Source: Sphingobacterium sp. xlx-96
GTDB taxonomy: Bacteria; Bacteroidota; Bacteroidia; Sphingobacteriales; Sphingobacteriaceae
Assembly: GCF_011007365.1 (NCBI RefSeq)
Contig: NZ_WFKM01000004.1
Location: 174,289 to 238,288, forward strand
Reading direction: 5' to 3'
Length of the DNA: 64,000 bases
Positions 53,392 through 63,700 of this stretch are shown piece after piece. The notes beneath the pieces are model-generated. The model worked only from the letters and a program-made list of their open reading frames with translations. It was not told where the DNA came from and did not search any database. The translations under genes and the position numbers were made by a program. Every line of letters starts with the position of its first letter. Position 1 is the stretch's first letter.

Positions 53392-53473
53392 GCCCAGCTG
53401 GCGGAATTGGTAGACGCGTTGGTCTCAAACACCAATATCTTCGGATGTGCCGGTTCGACTCCGGCGCTGGGTA
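53392..53473 (+). tRNA. tRNA-Leu, anticodon CAA
   Basis: An 82-nt class II tRNA. The acceptor stem pairs GCCCAGC with GCTGGGT; the anticodon arm TTGGT-CTCAAAC-ACCAA gives anticodon CAA, which reads the leucine codon TTG; a variable arm (TATCTTCGGATGT) typical of tRNA-Leu follows, then the T arm GCCGGTTCGACTCCGGC. The CCA end is not encoded. It has its own promoter and terminator. A minus-strand frame crossing it is not a gene. Confidence 0.95.
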
Positions 53474-53474
53474 C

Positions 53475-53505
53475 AAAAGCGATTCGTAATACGAATCGCT
53501 TTTTT
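53475..53505 (+). terminator. Terminator of tRNA-Leu
   Basis: Stem AAAAGCGATTCGT / ACGAATCGCTTTT with loop AAT, running into a T tract. Confidence 0.9.
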
Positions 53506-53646
53506 TATTCTTACCGATCAGAAGGAGATCTAAAGGGATTCTTATATAGCTAGAGATTCCAAAAAGAAAAAGTATCTTTATCATTATATTAACCGAAATA
53601 ATTCGTAAACCCTAGAAGCTATTTAGGCCGTAACTTCCGATAAATA

Positions 53647-56349
53647 ATGATGAAAGTAAATAAATTACTCACCTATCTATTTTCCCTTACACTGGGACTT
53701 GCACAAACACAGGCTCAAGAAGTCAGCAGTCCCAAATCTCATTTTGGATTTAACATCGGCGACGATTATAAAATCGCAAATTACAAAGCGATGGAAAGCT
53801 ATTTTCTAAAAGTAGCCTCATCATCCAACCGCGTACAGATACAAAAAGCAGGCCTGACGGAGGAAGGTCGGCAACAATATCTTTTAATTATTTCATCTCC
53901 TGAAAACCTTGCTAATATAGAAGAGTATCGAAAAATATCGCAGTCCTTAGGCCGTGCCGAAGGTATAAGTGAGCAAGATGCGATGCAACTAGCCAAGACG
54001 GGTAAACCTATTGTATGGATTGATGGAGGAATGCACTCAAATGAAACCGTAGGATCGCACCAACTGGTCGAGACACTTTATCAACTTACCTCACGCAACG
54101 ATCAGGAGATACTAACCTACCTCGATAAGGTCGTCGTATTGATGTGGCATGTCAATCCTGATGGACAGGATTTACTTGCGGATTGGTATATGCAATATGA
54201 AAATCCTAAGGATCGAAACATGTCTATTCCTACGTTATACCAAAAGTATGTCGGACATGATAATAACCGGGATTTCTTTATGTACAACATGAAAGAAGCG
54301 AGCAATCTGGCAAAAGTCATGTATGTAGACTGGTTGCCGCAAATTGTGTACAATCATCATCAAACGTCACCCGAAGGGACAGTTGTTGCAGGCCCTCCTT
54401 ACCGAGACCCTTTTAACCAGGTTTACGACCCCTTAGTCGTAAGCGGAATCGATGGTGTGGGATTTGCCATGATAAACAGACTAAATGAAGAGGGCAAGCC
54501 TGGCTATGTGCGTATGGATCAGTCCACATTTTCCACTTGGTGGAATGGAGGGTTGCGTACAGCACCTTACTTTCATAATATGATCGGTATACTGACGGAG
54601 ACAACAGGTAGTCCTACCCCGGCGGAAATCCCTTTCATAGCTGAGCGACAGATGCCAAGAAATGGTCTACCTAATCCCGTATCTCCCCAAAAGTGGCATT
54701 TTCAACAATCCATAGATTACTCTGTATCAATGAACATGGCCATATTAGACTATGCCTCCCGAAATGGGGATAAACTGCTGTACAACTTCTACAAAATGGG
54801 CAAGAACTCCATTGAAAGAGGTAATACAGACCACTGGACGGCGTATCCACGATATATTAACGCGCTAAAAACAGCCTACGAAAATGATATTAAATCAAAA
54901 AAAATGTCCTACGACGGGACCTCCGCTTCTCGATCAAAAGGTATCCCAACTTCTTATGTAGACAGTCTATATCGTAACTCCGAAAACAGAGATCCTCGTA
55001 GCTATATCATTCCAGCAGACCAGGCAGACTTTGGCACAGCCTTAAAATTTGTCAATGCGCTAATAAAATCAGGAATATATGTATATCAGGCTCATGAGGA
55101 CTTTTCTATTGCTGGTAAATCTTATCCAAAAAATTCCATTATTGTAAAAACAAATCAGGCCTTTCGTCCACAAATCATTGATATGTTCGAGCCACAGGAT
55201 CATCCGCATGATACCGAATACGAAGGTGGCCCACCCATCCGACCTTATGATGCTGCAGGTTGGACACTAGGCCTCCAAATGGGGGTACAATATGACCGTC
55301 TTTACGAGGACATTGCAGGTCCTTTTGAACGGAAACCGTATGGAATAGCTCTTACTCCGCCTACCGACAAACTGCTGACCAGCCGAGGAGGATACCTTAT
55401 CAACGCAAAAGCAAATGATGCGTTTTTGGTCGTTAACAAATTAATTGCTGCGGGTCTAAAACCCCAACGGGACCTTCATTCAAAAGACTTTTACATCGAC
55501 GGAAAACAGCAGAACCTCCTTCAGAACACTATTCATGATCTAAGTCTTAATATCCAAGCCATAGACAAGAAACCTAAACACCTAATCTCTATAAAACCAC
55601 TGAAGATCGGGTTATTCGATCATTATGGTGGTTCTATGTCTTCTGGTTGGACGCGTTGGATTCTCGAACAATACGGCTTTAACTATGAGCTATTCTATCC
55701 GAAAAATATAGACAATAATGATATTAAAAAATATGACATCTTGCTTTTTGTAGGTCAAGGCATTCCCACCCGACGAGAGGAAACAACTAAATTCAGGCTA
55801 CCTGAAGACCGTCTGGTTCCTACTCAATTCACTCATTTACTTGGACAGGTTACGAAAAGTAAGTCTATCCCAATATTAGAACAATACATCGAGCAAGGTG
55901 GAAAAATATTGACCATCGGTAGTTCTTCAGATCTGGTATACCATTTTAAGTTACCTGTAGTAGACCCGCTCTTGACAACTGATAAACAAAACAAAGCTGT
56001 GGGACTAAGCAGTTCTGATTATTATATACCGACAAGTATTTTGCAAGCGGAGCTAGATCTTTCACGAGCAGAAAATTTTGGCATGAATAGTAAGGTAAAT
56101 ATCGTCTTTAACAATAGTCCGGTCTTTAAAATCGAAAATACAGATATGTTGTACTCCTTAGGCAGTATCAACAACAAAAAATCGCTTTTGAGTGGATGGG
56201 CACACGGTCAGCATTACCTAGAAGGCGTAAGCATAGGCCTAACTGCCAAAATAGGCGACGGAAAGCTTATTGCTTTTGGTCCTGAAATTACGAATCGCGC
56301 ACAAAGTCATGCCACATTCAAGCTTCTGTTCAACCAGTTGTATAATTAG
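53647..56349 (+). CDS. M14-family zinc carboxypeptidase, secreted
   Basis: The 900-residue protein has a signal peptide (LLTYLFSLTLGLAQTQAQ). The M14 domain (about 40-400) has the zinc site HSNE (His130, Glu133) in IDGGMHSNETVGSHQLVE and the substrate motifs MWHVNPDGQDLL and GHDNNRDFFMYNMKEASNLA; later IVYNHHQTSPEGT may supply the third zinc ligand. Residues beyond 620 form a second domain (IGLFDHYGGSMSSGWTRWIL, GKILTIGSSSDLVYHFKLPV) resembling a class I glutamine amidotransferase-like fold, as in related Bacteroidota enzymes. It probably trims peptides in the periplasm or outside. Substrate unknown. Monocistronic. Confidence 0.88.
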   Translation: MMKVNKLLTYLFSLTLGLAQTQAQEVSSPKSHFGFNIGDDYKIANYKAMESYFLKVASSSNRVQIQKAGLTEEGRQQYLLIISSPENLANIEEYRKISQSLGRAEGISEQDAMQLAKTGKPIVWIDGGMHSNETVGSHQLVETLYQLTSRNDQEILTYLDKVVVLMWHVNPDGQDLLADWYMQYENPKDRNMSIPTLYQKYVGHDNNRDFFMYNMKEASNLAKVMYVDWLPQIVYNHHQTSPEGTVVAGPPYRDPFNQVYDPLVVSGIDGVGFAMINRLNEEGKPGYVRMDQSTFSTWWNGGLRTAPYFHNMIGILTETTGSPTPAEIPFIAERQMPRNGLPNPVSPQKWHFQQSIDYSVSMNMAILDYASRNGDKLLYNFYKMGKNSIERGNTDHWTAYPRYINALKTAYENDIKSKKMSYDGTSASRSKGIPTSYVDSLYRNSENRDPRSYIIPADQADFGTALKFVNALIKSGIYVYQAHEDFSIAGKSYPKNSIIVKTNQAFRPQIIDMFEPQDHPHDTEYEGGPPIRPYDAAGWTLGLQMGVQYDRLYEDIAGPFERKPYGIALTPPTDKLLTSRGGYLINAKANDAFLVVNKLIAAGLKPQRDLHSKDFYIDGKQQNLLQNTIHDLSLNIQAIDKKPKHLISIKPLKIGLFDHYGGSMSSGWTRWILEQYGFNYELFYPKNIDNNDIKKYDILLFVGQGIPTRREETTKFRLPEDRLVPTQFTHLLGQVTKSKSIPILEQYIEQGGKILTIGSSSDLVYHFKLPVVDPLLTTDKQNKAVGLSSSDYYIPTSILQAELDLSRAENFGMNSKVNIVFNNSPVFKIENTDMLYSLGSINNKKSLLSGWAHGQHYLEGVSIGLTAKIGDGKLIAFGPEITNRAQSHATFKLLFNQLYN

Positions 56350-56364
56350 TCTGAACAATTACAA

Positions 56365-56398
56365 AACGGGCCAATAGTTTCAAAACTATTGGCCCGTT
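56365..56398 (+). terminator. Hairpin after the M14 peptidase gene
   Basis: Perfect 16-bp stem (AACGGGCCAATAGTTT and its reverse complement) with a 2-nt centre. No T tract follows on the plus strand, so termination efficiency is uncertain. Confidence 0.6.
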
Positions 56399-56455
56399 GC
56401 ACTTTAAGCAAGGGTCTATGGAGTCTGCATGAAGATACCTACCTATAGATAAAAG

Positions 56456-57196
56456 CTACGCTTCTAAGGCTTCATCTTGTAATAGCGTTTCGCTACGCTC
56501 TAACTGTTGAATCAAATTGTACTTAGCCTGAGTAAATGCATAGTCTTTAGCCTCCGCAAAAGATATGCTGTACTTACGTTCAACATCATCTACAACCTGC
56601 TCAGGAAGTTTTCGCAACAGTGTATCATAATATTCATCCAGTACATTTGATGCGGGCAGTGTGTATTCGATCTGTATCTGAAAACGTCGAACGATGGCCT
56701 TATCGATAACTTCAATATGATTGGTAGCACAGATTAACAATGCCTTTTCAGGATAGTAATCGATCAACTGTATCAATGTATTGACAAGACGACGTATCTC
56801 CCCAACATCTTTATCTTCGCTCATACGGGATTTCCCAATCTGATCAAATTCATCTAGAAAAAGGACAGCTTGATCACGGCCGGCTTTATCAAAGACCTGT
56901 TTCAAATGCTGAGATGTCTCTCCGATCTTGGCACTGATTACGTTACTGAGATTAAGAATATAGATAGGTTTGTTTAACGCATTGGCCAAAGCTTTGGCTG
57001 TTGTCGTCTTACCACAACCAGAAGCCCCATACAACAGTATTTTATTATTTACAGGGAGTTCATATCCCTGCAATATATCCAGATACTTATGCTCTTTCAG
57101 TAAACGATCTAATTGTACTTTACTATCTTGAGTTAGGATGATGTCATCTAAAGAAACTGCTTCCTTTCTTGTTATCAATAAATCAGCTATATTCAT
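56456..57196 (-). CDS. AAA-family ATPase
   Basis: The 246-residue single-domain ATPase has Walker A GASGCGKTT (residues 57-65), Walker B VLFLDEFDQIGKS near 115, sensor 1 LICATNHIEV near 155 and an arginine-finger region AIVRRFQIQIEY. It is near the FtsH/spastin/ClpX-type classical AAA group but lacks any extra domain except short N- and C-terminal helices. Such small stand-alone ATPases often work with a partner; the divergent 63-residue gene could be one, but that is only position. Substrate unknown. Confidence 0.82.
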   Translation of the reverse strand: MNIADLLITRKEAVSLDDIILTQDSKVQLDRLLKEHKYLDILQGYELPVNNKILLYGASGCGKTTTAKALANALNKPIYILNLSNVISAKIGETSQHLKQVFDKAGRDQAVLFLDEFDQIGKSRMSEDKDVGEIRRLVNTLIQLIDYYPEKALLICATNHIEVIDKAIVRRFQIQIEYTLPASNVLDEYYDTLLRKLPEQVVDDVERKYSISFAEAKDYAFTQAKYNLIQQLERSETLLQDEALEA

Positions 57197-57220
57197 TCTA
57201 CTATACGGACTATTCTACGA

Positions 57221-57246
57221 CAAAGGTACAAACTTTTAAAGTTTGT
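57221..57246 (-). promoter_or_regulatory. Promoter and palindrome upstream of the AAA ATPase gene
   Basis: Minus-strand TACCTTTG (57221-57228) matches TAnnTTTG, 24 bp before the ATG. Directly upstream lies the palindrome CAAACTTT-T-AAAGTTTG (57229-57245), placed where a regulator would cover the -33 region. Confidence 0.5.
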
Positions 57247-57323
57247 GTGCTATCTACAAAGATGAACAATATTGATAGTTCATTCTTCCTCCAGTTTCTC
57301 ATTTTTTTCATAGTCCATATTTT

Positions 57324-57341
57324 TAAAAGTTGTAACTTTTA
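57324..57341 (+). promoter_or_regulatory. Palindromic -7 region of the divergent small gene
   Basis: TAAAAGTT-GT-AACTTTTA is an 8-bp inverted repeat whose right half contains a TAACTTTT box like TAnnTTTG. It shares the AAAGTT/AACTTT core with the palindrome at 57229-57245, so one regulator could bind both divergent promoters. Confidence 0.4.
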
Positions 57342-57394
57342 GCGTTCTCACCTACTCTATGTAATTGCCAGACAAACAATTTATAAAGAGACCT

Positions 57395-57586
57395 ATGTTA
57401 CAGATCTACGAAAATCTTTATCAAGACCTCACCAATGGTAAGACAGCGAATTCAGTTATGATTTCTATAGAAGCCAGTAGCTCCTGTGAGATTAGTAAAA
57501 ATGATATTGTACATTCTCTTCAAGGAATAGGTATAATTGTTAATAGTATAGACTTTACAGATATGAAAGTTCTTGATGTCCATTAA
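57395..57586 (+). CDS. Small hypothetical protein divergent from the AAA ATPase
   Basis: A 63-residue frame from ATG (MLQIYENLYQDLTNGKTANS); an upstream TTG would add ten residues. The peptide has a helix, then MISIEASSSCEISKNDIVHS, and a strand-rich end GIIVNSIDFTDMKVLDVH; it resembles a small alpha/beta domain, but no family is recognised. It is transcribed away from the AAA gene and has a -7-like box about 50 bp upstream. Coding status is moderate. Confidence 0.5.
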   Translation: MLQIYENLYQDLTNGKTANSVMISIEASSSCEISKNDIVHSLQGIGIIVNSIDFTDMKVLDVH

Positions 57587-57654
57587 AACCGTACGAAGTA
57601 AGCTCATTGATAGGATAAAGAGTTAAAACGAATCAATTATACGGACACTTTCAG

Positions 57655-57698
57655 AAAAAAGGAAGCGGTAAAATCGGGGAGAAAATACCGCATTCCGC
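57655..57698 (-). ncRNA. Second C-rich-loop hairpin with T tract (possible 3'-UTR small RNA)
   Basis: On the minus strand the stem GGAA-(T)-GCGGTA pairs with TACCGC-TTCC and is followed by T6. Its loop TTTTCTCCCCGATTT repeats the TTCTCCCCG of the hairpin at 46654-46686. It lies about 50 bp downstream of the OmpA-like gene on the same strand, after a first weak hairpin, so it could be a 3'-UTR-derived RNA or only a second terminator. No separate promoter was found. Confidence 0.4.
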
Positions 57699-57713
57699 AT
57701 CTACCATTATAAA

Positions 57714-57733
57714 ATCATACTGAATCGTATGAT
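57714..57733 (-). terminator. Hairpin after the PorE-like gene
   Basis: ATCATAC, GATTCA, GTATGAT on the minus strand, 16 bp after the stop, followed by a short TTTTATAAT. A weak terminator by itself. Confidence 0.5.
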
Positions 57734-57749
57734 AAAAAAACTGAGCTAG

Positions 57750-59708
57750 TTAATAAGCAATCACTTCGACTTCTGTCCGCCTGTTTGCCTGGTGTTCTTC
57801 CGGCGTACACTTCACTCCATTCGAACATTTATTTACCAATCTAGTTTCTCCGTATCCTTTGACGACCATCCGATCTCTTTCAATTCCTTTACTGACGATA
57901 TAATCGACAGCAGATTGGGCACGCTTTTGTGATAACTTCATATTATAACTATCAGATCCTCGACTATCAGTATGACTTGATAATTCGATTTTCAATGTTG
58001 GATTGTTGCGCATAGTAGCGACCAACTTATCTAAGATCAAAGCAGCATCTGGTCTAATATTATGTTTATCGAAGTCGTAATAAATATTTTCTAGAACAAA
58101 CTTCTCACCCACTTTATTTACCGGTTGTAAATTTAATGTAACTCTAATCGTGGTATCTTGCTTTGGAAAAACAGCATTAACCAGTATACTATCGGCCATG
58201 TACCCTGGTTTCTCGCCGTAAACTTTATACGCCAATCCTTTATCCAGATCAAAATTTATAGTTCCATTGATATCTGTACTACCTCTGGCGACGACATTCT
58301 TTTGATCATATAACATGACTATCGACTGTTCCAATATTTCGCCCGTTTTCTTATCTTTCACGATCGTAATCAGCTCAATATTTAACCGAGGTTTTGTCAA
58401 CGTAAAGGAATATATATCATCAGACCCAACTCCTCCTAAACGATTGGAAGATAGATACCCCATCGTATGATTGTCATCATCCATACTGTTTACAAAAGCA
58501 AAGTCATCAGAAGCTGAGTTTACCGGATATCCCATGTTGATAGGTTTTGAAAAATTAGATTTCGCACCTTTGGCTCTAAAAATATCCAATCCGCCCATCC
58601 CTATATGGCCTGTACTGGAAAAATAGAGATTATCTCCCTCTATCGCAGGGAACATTTCATCGCCTGTCGTATTGATCTGGCTACCTGCATTCTGGGGATC
58701 CCCCCAGGTGCCGTCGCTCTGCAATTCGGAATACCAAATATCGACACCTCCCTGTCCACCCGGCATATCTGAAGCATAATAAAGAACCGTTTCATCTTTA
58801 TTTAATACAGCATGTCCCAGTGAATACTCTTTTACATTATTGAAAGGAAAGTTCCCCTCCACCCAAGCATCTCCATTTTTCTTGTAAATGCTTAGCTCCA
58901 AGTTCTGCTTTTTCCAACGTTGCGCGTTTTCTTTGTACTTTTGCGCATCTTTACCGGCATAGGTACGTGTTAAAAACAACATATCATTTGCTAGGTTTAC
59001 AGCGACAGGCCCTACATGATAGGTAGAATTATTAAATGCTTCTGTCATCAAGTTAGGATAATTAAGACTCCCATCCATCCGACGCTCGGCCGAATATACT
59101 TTCAGATAGGCCTGACCAGTCATTCCACTCTTCTCCTTTAACAAGCTATTGGGTTCGGCCGCATATAAAGCGCCGTTTGCCGTTGGGGTAAGTCCAAATT
59201 CGGCCAGTGCGGTATTTACTGTCTGCTCATTCTTTATCTGATGTTTAGTAGGGTGTTGCATCCAGTAAGCCGCAGAATCAGCACCGATAATAGCGCGATC
59301 TATTTCTTGACTAGCTCCATACTTATTGATATACTTTCCATATTGTTCTTTCGCCTCTGGGTATTTTCCCTGTTGCTTTAATACCTCAGCATATTTCAAA
59401 TGCGCTTCCTTGCTGGCATCACTTAACATGACTATTCTGGAGAACCAATTCTCCGCCAGATCATAACGCTTTATATAGTAATAGCTCTCAGCCAACCGCT
59501 CCATGTCCAGTGTCTTCGGATTCTTTTTATCCAACACTAGTTCTTCGTACGACTGTGCTGCATTAGCGTATTCCATTCGTAAGAACTGCTGCTCAGCACG
59601 AGCTTTCCGTCCCGGTTGCTCTTGCGCCAGGATAGACTGTATATTTAGAGCCAATAGTAAAACTAAAGCTCCTATTCCCTTATAATATCTTCTGTTCATA
59701 TGTTTCAC
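57750..59708 (-). CDS. PorE-like protein: TPR, beta-propeller, CRD and OmpA domains
   Basis: The 652-residue protein has a signal peptide (GIGALVLLLALNIQSILAQ). Domain order: TPR repeats (30-140; YANAAQSYEELVLDKKNPKT, YSEPEAKEQYGKYI-like units), a PD40-type beta-propeller (about 200-430; DEMFPAIEGDNLYFSSTGHI, GGVGSDDIYSF), a carboxypeptidase-regulatory-like domain (about 440-530) and a C-terminal OmpA peptidoglycan-binding domain (DFDKHNIRPDAALILDKLVA, SHTDSRGSDSYNMKLSQKRA). This is the layout of PorE, a T9SS component that tethers secretion and attachment to the cell wall. It follows PorP/SprF in an operon. Also possible: a paralogue specific to the adjacent adhesin. Confidence 0.88.
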   Translation of the reverse strand: MKHMNRRYYKGIGALVLLLALNIQSILAQEQPGRKARAEQQFLRMEYANAAQSYEELVLDKKNPKTLDMERLAESYYYIKRYDLAENWFSRIVMLSDASKEAHLKYAEVLKQQGKYPEAKEQYGKYINKYGASQEIDRAIIGADSAAYWMQHPTKHQIKNEQTVNTALAEFGLTPTANGALYAAEPNSLLKEKSGMTGQAYLKVYSAERRMDGSLNYPNLMTEAFNNSTYHVGPVAVNLANDMLFLTRTYAGKDAQKYKENAQRWKKQNLELSIYKKNGDAWVEGNFPFNNVKEYSLGHAVLNKDETVLYYASDMPGGQGGVDIWYSELQSDGTWGDPQNAGSQINTTGDEMFPAIEGDNLYFSSTGHIGMGGLDIFRAKGAKSNFSKPINMGYPVNSASDDFAFVNSMDDDNHTMGYLSSNRLGGVGSDDIYSFTLTKPRLNIELITIVKDKKTGEILEQSIVMLYDQKNVVARGSTDINGTINFDLDKGLAYKVYGEKPGYMADSILVNAVFPKQDTTIRVTLNLQPVNKVGEKFVLENIYYDFDKHNIRPDAALILDKLVATMRNNPTLKIELSSHTDSRGSDSYNMKLSQKRAQSAVDYIVSKGIERDRMVVKGYGETRLVNKCSNGVKCTPEEHQANRRTEVEVIAY

Positions 59709-59750
59709 AATTTGTAGTTATCTAACTAGTTTTTGTCATCCTTAATGATC

Positions 59751-60761
59751 TTAGAAATACCTCGGGCTTAAGACCTGTCTTCCTGTTCTTCCAAAAGTAA
59801 CACCTAAAGTCACCTCGTGCGTTCCATTCTGCATACCACTCATACGGTTGAGCATATGATCATAAGAGTATCCTATTCGGAATTTTGGCGAAACATAAAA
59901 TTGAGCAACACCACTAATAGAATTCAATGAACTTAGTTTACTTGCAGAATTTGATACATACTCCCGATTAAAAATCTTTGCTCTCGTTCTGTATCCTGCA
60001 CCTATCCAAAACTTGTCATTAAAGATGAACATGGCGTTGACATCCATAGAAGTCGGTCCTTTGAAATCATCCTTTATAAGAATACTTGGCCTCAACATTA
60101 AACCTCGATCCAGTTCTACGAGCATCCCTGCAATAAAATAACCATGGACTTTACGGTACAGACTTTCAAGTGAATTTTGATTGAACTGAAAATCCTCACC
60201 GCTATTACTATTGCTAAACAAATCCTGAACAGAAACACCTGCGTACCACTTCGGATTGCTGTAATACACCCCCAAACGAACATCCGGTCTCCAAGTAGAG
60301 ATCTTTCCATCCGGAACTACCACATCCCCCTGATCGTGATATTTTAGTTTATTACCATCAAGACTGTACTGTGTCACTCCTGCCGCAATACCTAACGCCA
60401 ACCGGTGTTCATCTCTACGATCCAATTGTAAACGCAAAGCATAATTCGCATAGACACTGGTTGCTGCTTGCGCTCCCAATTGATCTGCGGTAACCTGAAG
60501 CCCTACCCCATGTCGCTTATCTTGATCGAGCACTCCGTCTACCGAGATAGTTCCTGTTTTTGGAGCCCCATCCCATCCTGCCCACTGGCTACGGAGCCCC
60601 ATCTGTCCAAACCATTCCTCCTTATAGCCCGTATAGCCTGGATTAATACTTATCGAGTTAAATATGTACTGCGTAAACTGAATGTTTTGTTGGCCGTAGC
60701 CCTTCCATACTAGAAGAGCCATGGTCAACGTTAGTGCGCATTTTATTCCGTATCGTTTCAT
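59751..60761 (-). CDS. PorP/SprF family T9SS outer-membrane protein
   Basis: The 336-residue protein has a signal peptide (CALTLTMALLVWKGYGQ) and the typical PorP/SprF start QNIQFTQYIFNSISINPGYT, then a beta-barrel chain ending in VTLGVTFGRTGRQVLSPRYF. In gliding Bacteroidota SprF helps secrete the adhesin SprB, and PorP-like proteins pair with substrates that carry a type B C-terminal domain. Here it lies 25 bp after just such an adhesin, so it is the likely dedicated export or anchoring partner. It precedes the PorE-like gene by 42 bp in the same operon. Confidence 0.92.
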   Translation of the reverse strand: MKRYGIKCALTLTMALLVWKGYGQQNIQFTQYIFNSISINPGYTGYKEEWFGQMGLRSQWAGWDGAPKTGTISVDGVLDQDKRHGVGLQVTADQLGAQAATSVYANYALRLQLDRRDEHRLALGIAAGVTQYSLDGNKLKYHDQGDVVVPDGKISTWRPDVRLGVYYSNPKWYAGVSVQDLFSNSNSGEDFQFNQNSLESLYRKVHGYFIAGMLVELDRGLMLRPSILIKDDFKGPTSMDVNAMFIFNDKFWIGAGYRTRAKIFNREYVSNSASKLSSLNSISGVAQFYVSPKFRIGYSYDHMLNRMSGMQNGTHEVTLGVTFGRTGRQVLSPRYF

Positions 60762-60786
60762 AACGCGTATTACTTAATTACTTCAA

Positions 60787-63700
60787 TTAATTTGATTTGA
60801 TTGTCACCCATCCTTTATGTACCTCTACTTTTCCACCTTTCATCAACTCTAGCACATAGAAGTAAGTGCCTTCACTCAATCCCAATCCACCCCAATCATT
60901 ATTGTATGTATTACTCTTGTACACTTCATTCCCCCAACGGTTAACAATTGTAAGTGCGACTCTATCATACAGCTCAAGCCCTTTGACACGGAACACATCG
61001 TTTTTACCGTCACCATTCGGCGTTATGATGTTCGGAATACCCAAGTCGTTGCTAACCACTGCTATACGCACTGTTGCTATATTACTCCATCTGCCTTTTA
61101 CATCCTTCACGCGATAAGTAAAGGTATCTTCACCGATCATATCACGCGATGAGGTATATGTCACCTTACCATCTATCTCGACATTAACCTGAGCGCCCGA
61201 AGACGATGTAACTACCTCTAGACTCGTTGGGTTAATATCCCATTTTGTAACGACATCATTAGCCAAGACATCCACTATCACCGGTATTGCTGTCTTTGTT
61301 TCAGCAATATCATCTACCGCTTGAATCAATGGATAGACTACTGGTATCTCCGGAGTATCATCTTCATCGTCCGGATCTTCCGTATCAGGCTTACCTGGTC
61401 TCCAAACAGAGATTCCGTTGGTAATCTTCTCTGGAGCTTCATCATCTATCTTAGCGGTAATCTTCACCGTAATAGTACCATTTAAAGCCAATTTAGCCGT
61501 AGTTGTTACGGTAACTTTATTACCTGAAGCTGCTATTGTCGCATTATCACCGACTACCTCATATTTCTCTATAGTCACTCCAGCACTTGGACGCTCAGTT
61601 AGCTTGATCTCTTTGCCTATCTCCATCACAGAAGGACCATTATTGGTGATCGTCACTGTAAATGTTGTAGTCTCACCGGCTTTAACACGTGTCTCATCCG
61701 CTACTTTTTCTATTGTCAAGTTGTAATCACGGTCTACAGGAATTGGAGGTGTATCGTCCTCATCGTCTTCTGGATCCTTTCCTGGATCTTTATCAGGCCC
61801 CCATACTGTAATACCGTTGGTAATAGTCGTTGGTGCATCTGCATCGACTTTAGCTGTAACTTTTACTACAATCGTTTGTCCTTGAGCTATCTTGGCTGTT
61901 GTAGTTACTATTGCATTATTAGCCGTTCCATTGACCGTTGCATTCGTACCTATTATTTCATATTTATCGATAGTTACGCCAGCACCAGGACGTTCTGTCA
62001 ACTGGATTTTTTTGCCAATATCGATAGTAGATGGACCATCGTTTGTAATAGTCAATGTAAAGGTAGTATTTTCTCCCGCTTTTACGCGAGTCTGATCTGA
62101 CTTTTTAACAATACTCAAATTCGATTCGCGATCTACCGGAACTGGTGGCGTTTCATCTTTATCATCCTCAGGATCAGTACCAGGATCTTTATCTGGTCCC
62201 CAAACTTTAATACCATTTGTAATGGTAGATGGTCCATCTGCTCCTACCGCCGCTGTTACCTTTACAGTGATCGTACCTCCTACTGCAATTGCACTACTTG
62301 TAGTTATCGTAGCAGAGTTACCCGTTCCAACAGCTGTACCATTTGCTGAAGTCACTTCGTAGCCTGTAATCGTCAGACCTGTGCTTGGCATTTCACCGAG
62401 AGTGATGACCTTACCCGCTGCAATGTTGGCTGGCCCGTCGTTCTTAATCGTCACAGTGAACGTTGTATTTGTACCAGCTTTTACGCGGTTTTGATCAGCT
62501 ACTTTGGTTACTTCTAAGTTATTAGCGATAACAAATCTTGCCGTTGCTGGGCTACCGTTAATAGACTTTGCATCTACCTGTGCGTCTACAGTAACTATTC
62601 CAGGTTTTGTAGAAGTCGTCGGGATAACAGCTTTACCGTTCGCATCCGTAGTAATTGTTTTGCTAGTCTTACTCCCGTCAGGATTTGTAATACCGAACTC
62701 AACATCCTTATTGGCAATTGGATTCTCAAACTTATCAAGGATAGTCGCAGTAAACTCGTTATAATCAACACCGTCGGCGATAGCGCCATCTTTTGTGACC
62801 TTCAGATTCGATTTGTCGTAATCGACTGCTCCTACGACAAACGTAACCAACGCTGGGCTACCTACCGTGATCGCAGTACCATTTGCCGTAGCCGTGATAC
62901 TTGCCGTACCGATCTTCTCACTAGTCAATGTCAATTCGAACTGACCATTTGCATCCGATGTACCCGTCAATGCCGATGGCTGAGCCTCTGGCAGGCCTGC
63001 AACAGTATATGCTACTGAAGCATTAGCAACCGGATTACTGAACGCATCCATTAAGTTGACGACAACTTTGTTCTTAGATATACCATCCGCTGTAGCATTG
63101 TTATCTACAACCTCGATGTTTGATTTACGGAAGTCGATAGCTCCTGCCACGAACGTAACTAATGCCGGGCTTCCCAATGTAATCGCAGTACCACCAGCAG
63201 TAGCTGTGATACTTGCCGTACCGATCTTCTCACTGGTCAATGTCAATTCGAACTGACCATTTGCATCCGATGTACCCGTCAACGCGGATGGCTGAGCCTC
63301 TGGCAAACCTGCAACAGTATATGCTACTGAAGCATTAGCAACCGGATTACTGAACGCATCCATTAAGTTGACGACAACTTTGTTCTTAGATATACCATCC
63401 GCTGTAGCATTGTTATCTACAACCTCGATGTTTGATTTACGGAAATCAATAGCACCGGCAACAAACGTAACCAATGCCGGGCTTCCCAATGTAATCGCAG
63501 TACCACCAGCAGTAGCTGTGATGCTTGCTGTACCGATCTTCTCACTAGTCAACGTTAGTTCAAACTGGCCATTAGCATCTGAAGTACCAATTAATGTAGA
63601 TGTCTGAACGCCTGTCAAACCTGAAACGGTGTACTCCACAGAAGCATTAGCAACCGGATTATTGAAAGCATCCACTAAGTTGACTCGTACTTTATTCTCT

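Noticed and set aside
53357..53584. 75-residue minus-strand frame
   Set aside because: It runs through the tRNA-Leu gene and its terminator.
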